From positions 124,001-188,000 of the forward strand of contig NZ_JODY01000015.1 in NCBI RefSeq assembly GCF_000718015.1: a stretch of 64,000 bases of DNA. Reading direction: 5' to 3'. The position numbers and the translations under genes were made by a program. Positions within the stretch are counted from its first letter, which is position 1. Each line of letters begins with the position of its first letter. The stretch comes from Streptomyces catenulae (GTDB taxonomy: Bacteria; Actinomycetota; Actinomycetes; Streptomycetales; Streptomycetaceae). Shown piece after piece: positions 45,307 through 53,200 of this stretch. The notes below the pieces were generated by a model that saw only the letters and a program-made list of their open reading frames with translations, had not been told where the DNA came from and searched no databases.

Positions 45307-45831
45307 TCAGGGCTTGTACTCGGCAGTGGGGACGGCGAGGGACCACATCAGGTCCCGAACGCGAATGCACTCAGCGACAACAGAAGGGCTCTCGATGATT
45401 TCCGAGCCCAGGACCCTCCCCTTCTCGCCGAAGTGCCCCACGGCGAGAATTCTGTCGTCGAGGAGCCACCAATCATTGCCATTCACAGGGAATTGCAGGC
45501 CCTCGGGGAGTTTGTGCCGCGGCAACCATCTGATTTCTTCGCCGGCCTCCTCGTTGACATCGGTGGTGGCGTACTCCCATCGGATATAGGGAGTGTGCGG
45601 CTCGGTGACGACCCGCACCCGCCGGACCGTTCCCCCTGAGCCCGTGACCCGCCTCATGAGCTGAAGCCAGGGCGCCATGAACGCATCATCGCCCGCCCTT
45701 CCGTTGAGCCAGTCCTCAAACGGCCCTGACTCATCCGGAACGGAGTAGTCGTCCCTCAGTTCCAGATGGAAGGCGTCATGTGTGACGCGCTCAATGAGCT
45801 GGTTGCGCTCGGCGCTGGAGATCAGCTCCAC
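45307..45831 (-). CDS. DUF6879-like protein
   Basis: 174 residues. An acidic, aromatic-rich small protein with the pattern AFHLELRDDYSVPDESGPFE, RRVRVVTEPHTPYIRWEYA and DWWLLDDRILAVGHFGE that I associate with the DUF6879 family found beside XRE/DUF397 genes. Function unknown. Its start overlaps the upstream hypothetical gene by about 40 bases. Confidence 0.75.
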   Translation of the reverse strand: MELISSAERNQLIERVTHDAFHLELRDDYSVPDESGPFEDWLNGRAGDDAFMAPWLQLMRRVTGSGGTVRRVRVVTEPHTPYIRWEYATTDVNEEAGEEIRWLPRHKLPEGLQFPVNGNDWWLLDDRILAVGHFGEKGRVLGSEIIESPSVVAECIRVRDLMWSLAVPTAEYKP

Positions 45832-46210
45832 GCGGTTCCTCCAGTAGGGCGGTGATCGCGTCCCTGGGGACCTCGACCACGGTCTCGTAGTCCGGAATCT
45901 CCATCTGAGCCAGGGCGTCGACGTCGGTCACCTCCCGGCCCTGGACAACGTACGTGCCGCCCGGCGTGAGGATCATGAGGGGGTCCTCAAGGCGCGCGAA
46001 CTCACCTGCGGGAAGGCCGTCGTTGACCAGGTGCTCGAACAGCTCGGTGGGCACCTCCACAGCCGTCTCACCCTCGGCAAGGGTGAGCTGCATCAGCAGG
46101 TCGTTCGCGAAGATCTTCCATCCCTGGACGAGGTAGGTGTCACGGTCAGTGGCGTAGAGCGTCGGACAGTCGCCCGACTTGGAGTTCTTACCGAGGAACC
46201 GTAGCTGCAT
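45791..46210 (-). CDS. Hypothetical protein common beside XRE/DUF6879 modules
   Basis: 139 residues from ATG 46210. It begins MQLRFLGKNSKSGDCPTLYA and has two related segments, TDRDTYLVQGWKI (near residue 22) and GGTYVVQGREVTD (near residue 80). Each is followed by an acidic strand with V-E-V-P (AVEVP and VVEVP), so it looks like an internal duplication of a small beta unit. The remainder is acidic. First gene of the minus-strand regulator operon. Function unknown. Confidence 0.75.
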   Translation of the reverse strand: MQLRFLGKNSKSGDCPTLYATDRDTYLVQGWKIFANDLLMQLTLAEGETAVEVPTELFEHLVNDGLPAGEFARLEDPLMILTPGGTYVVQGREVTDVDALAQMEIPDYETVVEVPRDAITALLEEPRGADLQRRAQPAH

Positions 46211-46447
46211 GGCTGGTCTCCTGTCCGCTGCCTTGCGCAGATTTGCGTGACACATCGATAGTCGAAGGGGCACACGACCGCGTCAACCAACGTGCTGCAA
46301 ACTCCCGCAATTTCCTTGGGCGTTGATGCTCAGGCGCTCTACGTTCGTGACCCGCCCATCCCTGAAGCGTGATGTCGGGCCTGCCCCTCGAATCGAGAGA
46401 CACCTCTCGCCGCTGGGGGCCCAGGCCACAGCCCGGAGGGAAGTCCC

Positions 46448-46900
46448 GTGACCGTGACCGCATGCCGCGCCAGCTCTGTAGGCGCCCCCGTCTACAGCGA
46501 ATCGCTGCCGCGCGCCGCCGCGTCGGTGAGGCACTCCCGCCTGCTCATCAGCGCCGGCCTGACCACGTGGGGGCTGGACACCTTGGTCTCCGACGCCACG
46601 CAGATCACCGCAGAGCTGGTGTCCAACGCTGTTCAGCACACGTCGAGTTCGATGATTCGCGTGGCCGTCGAGCGGCCTTCGCTGACCCGGGTGCGCCTCA
46701 CCGTCTCGGACCGGTCGCGGCGACAGCCCACCCTCCGGGAGCCGGACACGGATGCAGAGTCGGGACGGGGTCTGGTGCTCGTCATGGCCCTGGCCGAACG
46801 TTGGGGCACGGAGAACCGCAGGTGGGGAAAGATCGTCTGGGCCGAACTGACGATGCCGGAACCACATCGTGTCGCACCGCTTCACTGGCGTGATGCCTGA
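46448..46900 (+). CDS. Anti-sigma-factor-type ATP-binding protein (HATPase_c)
   Basis: 150 residues from GTG 46448 with GGAGGGAAG upstream. GHKL ATPase motifs are present: the N box ITAELVSNAVQHTSS, the G1-like SDRSRRQPT and the G2-type ESGRGLVLVMALAERWG. Streptomyces encodes many such free-standing RsbW/SpoIIAB-like kinases, which hold sigma factors or phosphorylate their antagonists. Divergent from the XRE operon across 237 bases, where both promoters must lie. The next gene overlaps its stop. Confidence 0.88.
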   Translation: MTVTACRASSVGAPVYSESLPRAAASVRHSRLLISAGLTTWGLDTLVSDATQITAELVSNAVQHTSSSMIRVAVERPSLTRVRLTVSDRSRRQPTLREPDTDAESGRGLVLVMALAERWGTENRRWGKIVWAELTMPEPHRVAPLHWRDA

Positions 46901-47448
46901 TGGGCACGCACACGAAGCCGCGACTGCACCTCGCGATCGCCCCCCACGCTCCCTTGGGCCCCCGGACCGTTGACCAGCTCATGCGACGGGTTCCGGGAGC
47001 CTCTCCCAACGGGCAACCGCCCGACGGGTACCAGCCCCCGGACCTTGTGGCGGCAGCTCGGGAATCCACGCCGGACGAGGCACTGGTGCGACTCCTGGAG
47101 GCTCTGCGCCAGTGGGAGGCGACAGCCGGAACGCCGCCCTCTCCGGCCGCCCCCATCACGCTGGATGCGATCCGGACCACCGCCGAGTGCGCCCTGTCGC
47201 TCTATCGGAAGGGCGACCCTGGCGGCGAGTTCCCCGCGGCGCTCGGCGCCGTGACCGGCTGCATATCCGGCCTCCTCGCCTACGCCGAACGCCATCTCGA
47301 CACCGGCCGCGTCGTCGTCCGCGAAACCCTCCGCCGCGCACGAGCCGTGAAAGGCGGCGAGCAACAGCCCAGCCAAGAAGTTGCGGTCGTGGTCCGCGAC
47401 CTGGTGTGCCTCCTGGGCTCCGGCAGCGGAGCGGCCGAGACCCCTTAG
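46900..47448 (+). CDS. DUF6415-like protein
   Basis: 182 residues from ATG 46900, overlapping the ATPase stop by one base. It is a soluble helical protein with the pattern DEALVRLLEALRQWEATAG, LPL-type segments and VVRETLRRARAVKGGE that resembles DUF6415 family proteins of Streptomyces, which often follow anti-sigma-type ATPases. Function unknown. Confidence 0.65.
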   Translation: MGTHTKPRLHLAIAPHAPLGPRTVDQLMRRVPGASPNGQPPDGYQPPDLVAAARESTPDEALVRLLEALRQWEATAGTPPSPAAPITLDAIRTTAECALSLYRKGDPGGEFPAALGAVTGCISGLLAYAERHLDTGRVVVRETLRRARAVKGGEQQPSQEVAVVVRDLVCLLGSGSGAAETP

Positions 47449-47515
47449 GGGCCTGGCACGGACGCTCCGCGAAGTACCCGGCCGACACAGGAATGCAGCT
47501 CGAAAGGCTTTCATC

Positions 47516-47809
47516 GTGGACTGGACACGTATCCCCGGGCCCTGGACGCCCCGGTACCGCTCGCACTACCTGCGCAACACGAACCGCCTCCTTCGCGCAC
47601 CGTCACCCGCAGACCGGCTGCGTGCGCTCGCCGTGAAGGCCGAGGGCACCTGGGCCGTCCACATCACCGAACGCACCCTGGCCCGCCGACTCAGCCCTCT
47701 GTGCGCCGCTCTCCGAACCGGCCGCCGAGGACTGCCCCACGCCCTCCTGCCGAACAGCCCTCATCGCGGACTGCCCCGCACCTCCAATTCACCGGACGAT
47801 GCCTCATGA
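47516..47809 (+). CDS. Small basic hypothetical protein
   Basis: 97 residues from GTG 47516 with a GAAAGG site. It is Arg-rich with VDWTRIPGPWTPRYRSHYLR at the start and a helical centre (PADRLRALAVKAEGTWAVH). There is no signal peptide or membrane segment. The next gene overlaps its stop (ATGA), which favours a real gene. Unknown function. Confidence 0.55.
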   Translation: MDWTRIPGPWTPRYRSHYLRNTNRLLRAPSPADRLRALAVKAEGTWAVHITERTLARRLSPLCAALRTGRRGLPHALLPNSPHRGLPRTSNSPDDAS

Positions 47810-48273
47810 CCATGCCCCGCCTCCCGCTCACCGCCACTCTGCTGACCCTCGCGGGCATCGGCGCCGCCCACCTCGCGCAGAACATCCGCCACGACCGCGC
47901 CCGCAACGCCCTGGCCCAGGAGAAGCTCCACCAGCAGCTCATGCTGGACACCTCTCTCGACGCCGACCCCGAACTGTCCGCCCATATCCGCGGCGAACTG
48001 AAGATCCGCCTCATCGCCGTCATGTACCGCACCCACCAGATCCCCCGCACCAACCTCTACCTCCAGGCGCGCGAAGCCATGTTCAGCAACACCTACCTCC
48101 CCGAGGTCTGGCAAGCGCTCCACCCCACCTTCGGCCTCCTGGCCCGCGACCGCACCGACCGCCTCGTCAACGACGCCTTCCACACCGCCTACGAGGAGTG
48201 GGAAGCGGCACAGCGCGGCGCAGACGGAATCGGCACTCCAGAGAAGTACGAGGCTGGAAAGGCCGCGGCATGA
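47806..48273 (+). CDS. DUF6082-like membrane-anchored protein
   Basis: 155 residues from ATG 47806. One N-terminal membrane helix (PLTATLLTLAGIGAAHLAQN) is followed by a soluble helical domain with RIRGEL-type acidic patches, YRTHQIPRTNLYLQAREAMF and PEVWQALHPTFGLL. The layout resembles DUF6082 proteins of Streptomyces, which have no known role. It is coupled to the small basic protein gene by a 4-base overlap. Confidence 0.65.
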   Translation: MTMPRLPLTATLLTLAGIGAAHLAQNIRHDRARNALAQEKLHQQLMLDTSLDADPELSAHIRGELKIRLIAVMYRTHQIPRTNLYLQAREAMFSNTYLPEVWQALHPTFGLLARDRTDRLVNDAFHTAYEEWEAAQRGADGIGTPEKYEAGKAAA

Positions 48274-48338
48274 CTGACACCTCCCAGTGATGGGCGGTCG
48301 TTCACCCCTCAGCGACATCTACACAGATCGGACCCCTC

Positions 48339-48878
48339 ATGGCAGGCATCGAATACGAGGCGAAGGCTCTCGACATCGACCCCGCGAAGACCGCTCGGCT
48401 CATCGTCGAGGCGGGCGGCATCCAGCAGTCCGAGCCGCGGCTCATGCGCCGCTACGTCTACGACACCGTCCCGGCCGTCCCCGGCCGCTGGGTGCGGCTC
48501 CGCGACACCGGGGACGGCGTCACCCTGTGCGTCAAACAGATCGCCACCGACGCCGTCGACGGCACCCACGAAACCGAGATCACCGTCGACTCCTTCGAGG
48601 AAGCCGGCGCGCTCCTCGGCCTGGTCGGCCTCACACCGCGCAGCTACCAGGAGAACCTCCGCACCTCCTACACGCTCGGCGCCGTACGCCTGGAGATCGA
48701 CGAATGGCCCCGCATCCCGCCGTACCTGGAGATCGAAGCCGACGACGAACCCCAGGTCTGGGACACCGCCACCGCCCTCGGGATCGACCGCGAACACCTG
48801 ACGTCGATCAACACCACCAAGGTCTACGCCCGCTACGGCATCGACCTCGACTCCATCGCCGACCTGCGCTTCACATAG
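48339..48878 (+). CDS. CYTH-domain protein (class IV adenylate cyclase/triphosphatase superfamily)
   Basis: 179 residues. The family tag E-x-E-x-K is present in altered form as IEYEAKAL at the N-terminus. Strand motifs of the triphosphate tunnel follow: RWVRLRDTGDGVTLCVKQI, HETEITVDSFEE and VRLEIDEWPRIPPYLEIEAD, giving alternating Arg, Lys and Glu inside a beta tunnel. CYTH enzymes hydrolyse inorganic or nucleoside triphosphates, or cyclise ATP. The reaction here is unknown. It is followed 65 bases later by a MoaA-like radical SAM gene, a likely functional partner. Confidence 0.85.
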   Translation: MAGIEYEAKALDIDPAKTARLIVEAGGIQQSEPRLMRRYVYDTVPAVPGRWVRLRDTGDGVTLCVKQIATDAVDGTHETEITVDSFEEAGALLGLVGLTPRSYQENLRTSYTLGAVRLEIDEWPRIPPYLEIEADDEPQVWDTATALGIDREHLTSINTTKVYARYGIDLDSIADLRFT

Positions 48879-48943
48879 GCGGCGGCATGTGCCGACACCG
48901 GCCGGGGCGGGGGCCCCGGCCGGTACGGAAAAGGGGGAGCACC

Positions 48944-50053
48944 ATGCACGACCTCACGAACCTGCCGGTCGAGGTCAGGCCGGACCGCACGCTACGCGTG
49001 AAGATCATCGACGCCTGCGGACTGGCCTGCTCGTTCTGCCACAACGAGGGGACCCCGGTCACCGCCGACAACACCGACCGCACCGCAGACCAGTTCACCG
49101 GCACACCGGGCCGCTCCGGCCGCGTGTCGATCTACCTCAAGACCAACGGCGCCGACTTCCTGCCCACCCGCATCCCCGCCGACACCGACTTCGCCCTCGC
49201 GCTCGCCGCCGTCCGCGGCAGCCTGGCCACCAACGAAGTGCACTTCACCGGCGGGGAGCCGACCCTCCACCCCGACCTGCCCGGCCTGATCCGCATCGCC
49301 CGCCGCCTCGGACTGACCGTCGGCCTCACCTCCAACGGCGAGAACGGCGCCGCCGTCCTCCCCGAGGCCGCAGCCGCCGGCCTCGACCGCATCAACCTCA
49401 GCGTCTTCGGCACCACCCCCGAAGAACTCGCCGCCGTCCAAGCCCCACGCCTCGCCTCCCCCAAGCTCGCAGCCCGGAAGCTGGACGCCCTCACGCAGAC
49501 GATCGAGACCGCCCGCGCACACGGCATCAAGGTCTCCGCGAACATCGTCATCCCCGACCACCACCACATCGAACGCGTCCTGCGCATCATCGAACAACAC
49601 GGCCGCTCCATCGTGGTCCGCATACTCGTCTCCCTGGAAGACGACGGCGCCCCACTCGCCGCCATGCAACAGATCGTCGACCACCTCGGCGCCGTCCCCG
49701 TCCGCCGGATCATCACAGCCGGGGCCTCGGACCAACGGGTCCGCTACCGCCTGCCGGACGGCCGGACCCTCTACGCCAAGAGCATCCGCCCCGTACGCCT
49801 CCCCGCAACCTGCACCGACTGCCGCTTCAACAACCCCGACGACTGCCAGGAGGGCTACTACGGCATCCGCATGTACCGCGCCACCAACGGCCCCTTCATG
49901 GTCGGCGTCTGCATCCAACGCATGGACCTCTGCCTACCACTCGGCGAATTCGTCATGAGCCAGCGATGCCAGGAAGTTGCCACGTTCCGGGAGGACGAGG
50001 CGGCACGGCTGGCGCGGCTGTACTCGGTCAACGCACCGGCTGGGGGAACGTGA
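48944..50053 (+). CDS. Radical SAM enzyme, MoaA-like, with a C-terminal Cys cluster
   Basis: 369 residues from ATG 48944 with a GGGGGAG ribosome site. The radical SAM cluster is CGLACSFC near residue 27 (CX3CX2C), followed by the SAM-binding HFTGGEPTLHPDL and a complete partial-barrel pattern (DRINLSVFGTTPEELAAVQ, VSANIVIPDHHH). Three or four Cys near the end (CTDC, then DDC and VGVC) look like ligands of an auxiliary [4Fe-4S] cluster, as in MoaA. MoaA converts GTP to a cyclised pterin precursor; here no moa genes are nearby, and the partner is a CYTH protein, so a nucleotide substrate is possible but unproved. Confidence 0.85.
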   Translation: MHDLTNLPVEVRPDRTLRVKIIDACGLACSFCHNEGTPVTADNTDRTADQFTGTPGRSGRVSIYLKTNGADFLPTRIPADTDFALALAAVRGSLATNEVHFTGGEPTLHPDLPGLIRIARRLGLTVGLTSNGENGAAVLPEAAAAGLDRINLSVFGTTPEELAAVQAPRLASPKLAARKLDALTQTIETARAHGIKVSANIVIPDHHHIERVLRIIEQHGRSIVVRILVSLEDDGAPLAAMQQIVDHLGAVPVRRIITAGASDQRVRYRLPDGRTLYAKSIRPVRLPATCTDCRFNNPDDCQEGYYGIRMYRATNGPFMVGVCIQRMDLCLPLGEFVMSQRCQEVATFREDEAARLARLYSVNAPAGGT

Positions 50054-50114
50054 CTTCCAACCGCGGCTGGAAGTGACCGATGCGGCCCGGCGTTACCGGC
50101 CACTTCAAGTGGCC
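50053..50114 (+). terminator. Two hairpins after the radical SAM gene
   Basis: acttcca-accgcggc-tggaagt (50053-50074) and ggccact-tca-agtggcc (50098-50114) are perfect stems immediately beyond the stop at 50053. Either may end the plus-strand operon before the CRISPR array. Confidence 0.6.
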
Positions 50115-50206
50115 CGGGCATAAGGAGCGTTGCCATCATTCTGGTGTCCATCAGACGTCACAAGGCAGGGCAGGAAGTGGCTGGCTCGACTGCGCCCGGC
50201 CCACGC

Positions 50207-53200
50207 GGGCTCATCCCAGCGGTTCGGGGATCGGAGCCTCTGTCACCGCTGCCGCCTTAGCCACGCGGGCTCATCCCCGCGGGTGCGGGGAGCGGGACGG
50301 CGAACCGCTCGCATGAATAAATCAGACGGGCTCATCCCCGCGGTCCGGGGAGCGGCTCTACGAGGACCCCGCCGACCTGATCGGCCTGGGCTCATCCCCG
50401 CGGGTGCGGGGAGCGGCTGGCGCGCCTCCTCGGCGCCCCCGCTGAGACGGGCTCATCCCCGCGGGTGCGGGGAGCGGAGCGGTTTGCCCACGAGGGTGGA
50501 GAGCCCGAAGGGCTCATCCCCGCGGGTGCGGGGAGCGGGACGGCTCGACCTACCGGTGGTGGCTGCGTCAGGGCTCATCCCCGCGGGTGCGGGGAGCGGA
50601 GCCCGCTCCGCGAGTCGCGGGCCCGCGTCGTGGGCTCATCCCCGCGGGTGCGGGGAGCGGCCGGTGTCACCTTGCGCAGCAGGGCCTGCACCGGGCTCAT
50701 CCCCGCGGGTGCGGGGAGCGGGGCCCGGACCTCATCCAGGCGCGCGACCTCACGGGCTCATCCCCGCGGGTGCGGGGAGCGGGACGGCACGGGTCGGGGT
50801 TCGTCACCGTGATCGGGCTCATCCCCGCGGGTGCGGGGAGCGGCACCAGCTCTGAAGCCCGCTGGCGGCTCGTATGGGCTCATCCCCGCGGGTGCGGGGA
50901 GCGGAACTGACCCCGGCAGGGTCAGTCTCCACGCCCGGGCTCATCCCCGCGGGTGCGGGGAGCGGACCTTCAGTGCATGGTTTTGAGGATGGCACTGGGG
51001 CTCATCCCCGCGGGTGCGGGGAGCGGCGCGCTTCCCGTGTGGCGGGACGCCTCCGCAAGGGCTCATCCCCGCAGGCGCGGGGAGCGGTTGACTGGTGGGT
51101 GGGCGGGGGGACAGTCGCAGGGCTCATCCCCGCAGGCGCGGGGAGCGGTAGCTGCCGGAAAATGACCCGTTGGTCTGTGCGGGCTCATCCCCGCAGGCGC
51201 GGGGAGCGGATCCGACTGAAGCGCACCGCCCAGATCGCCTCGGGCTCATCCCTGCAGGCGCGGGGAGCGGGCGGGCTTGTCCCGGGGGATCGCGCTGCCG
51301 CAGGGCTCATCCCCGCAGGCGCGGGGAGCGGTCGCTCATCCAGGCGGCTAAGCGTTCGTTTCTGGGCTCATCCCCGCAGGCGCGGGGAGCGGGACCCGTG
51401 GGTGGTCGAGGTCCGGCGGGAGTCGGGCTCATCCCCGCAGGCGCGGGGAGCGGGCCAGGTGCTGGGCGGCGGGGGTGATGGCGAGGGGCTCATCCCCGCA
51501 GGCGCGGGGAGCGGCGGGAGGCGCTGGAGGCCGCTCCGGTGTAGGGGGGCTCATCCCCGCAGGCGCGGGGAGCGGGTAGACCCGCTGGAACTCCACCCGC
51601 CACCCGGGGGCTCATCCCCGCAGGCGCGGGGAGCGGGTGGGGTTGTCGGGGTTGTTGTCGGTGCCGGGGGGCTCATCCCCGCAGGCGCGGGGAGCGGCAG
51701 TCGAACATCTGGCGTCGAAGGCCCTCGACGGGCTCATCCCCGCAGGCGCGGGGAGCGGTTCGGGCCTTAGCTCGGTCGTCAAGCCGAGCCGGGCTCATCC
51801 CCGCAGGCGCGGGGAGCGGGGACGAGCAGCCCGTGCCCGCCCCACATCGCCAGGGCTCATCCCCGCAGGCGCGGGGAGCGGACAGTGGGCGGTAGCACCA
51901 GGTAAACCGGCTTGGGCTCATCCCCGCAGGCGCGGGGAGCGGCGGTGCGCGACGGCGCCCGCACCAACAAGGACGGGCTCATCCCCGCAGGTGCGGGGAG
52001 CGGGCCGAGACCGCGCTGGACAACCTCCCCTACCTTGGGCTCATCCCCGCGGGTGCGGGGAGCGGGCCTCGAGGCGGGTGGCCAGTCGCGTCCCGGCGGG
52101 CTCATCCCCGCGGGTGCGGGGAGCGGCCTTCTCCTCGAGGCGTTGAAGTACGCGGACGAGGCTCATCCCCGCGGGTGCGGGGAGCGGACGAAGCCCGAAC
52201 GGCCGCGATCGAGGCCGTCGGGCTCATCCCCGCGGGTGCGGGGAGCGGCGGTCGGTGGCGGCGGCGCGGTAGGTGTCGAGGGGCTCATCCCCGCGGGTGC
52301 GGGGAGCGGACGGCGTCATGCCGATCCTCTTCGTGATCGGCGGGCTCATCCCCGCGGGTGCGGGGAGCGGCAGGTGCGCTGCTCGGCGCACGGCTCGCAC
52401 AAGGGCTCATCCCCGCGGGTGCGGGGAGCGGTGCCGGCCGCCGTGCAGCGCGACCGCGGCACCGGGCTCATCCCCGCGGGTGCGGGGAGCGGCGGACGGG
52501 CCCGGTCGTGACTGCCCGGCGCCGGGGCTCATCCCCGCGGGTGCGGGGAGCGGGGTACTCGGCGATCGTGTGCTGCTCGTGGCCCGGGCTCATCCCCGCG
52601 GGTGCGGGGAGCGGCCGCCCCGGCTCCGGACGCCGCCCCGGACACCGGGCTCATCCCCGCGGGTGCGGGGAGCGGTGACGATGATTCAGCCTCAAACCGC
52701 ACAAAACAGGCTCATCCCCGCGGGTGCGGGGAGCGGGAAGTGCAGGACATCAGGATGAGCGCGGCCATGGGCTCATCCCCGCGGGTGCGGGGAGCGGCGG
52801 CCGTCGCGCAGTTCGGCGAGCGGGATCACGGGCTCATCCCCGCGGGTGCGGGGAGCGGTCTTCCGCGAACTTCTTCAGGTTCCGGTAGGTGGGCTCATCC
52901 CCGCGGGTGCGGGGAGCGGCCGCAGCGCATCCGGTGCGCCTGGAAGTTGGAGGGCTCATCCCCGCGGGTGCGGGGAGCGGGCATTGGTACAACCACTTGT
53001 GCATCGTGCTGTGGGCTCATCCCCGCGGGTGCGGGGAGCGGTCGAAGACGGCGGCGCCGGTGCGGGTGAAGTGGGGCTCATCCCCGCGGGTGCGGGGAGC
53101 GGGGCCGTCACCTTCTGCGCCTCGGCGAGGAGCTGGGCTCATCCCCGCGGGTGCGGGGAGCGGGGACAGGTGAAGGTGACGCAGAACCTGGTTGAGGGCT

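Noticed and set aside
46211..46447. Minus-strand open frame across the divergent promoter region
   Set aside because: It runs antisense into the ATPase gene and has no ribosome site or protein-like composition.
48944..50053. Prokaryotic viperin, because it is a CX3CX2C radical SAM protein near CRISPR
   Set aside because: The sequence around the cluster and the barrel (NLSVFGTTPEELAAV, C-terminal Cys group) is closer to MoaA; no nucleotide kinase neighbour typical of viperins was seen.
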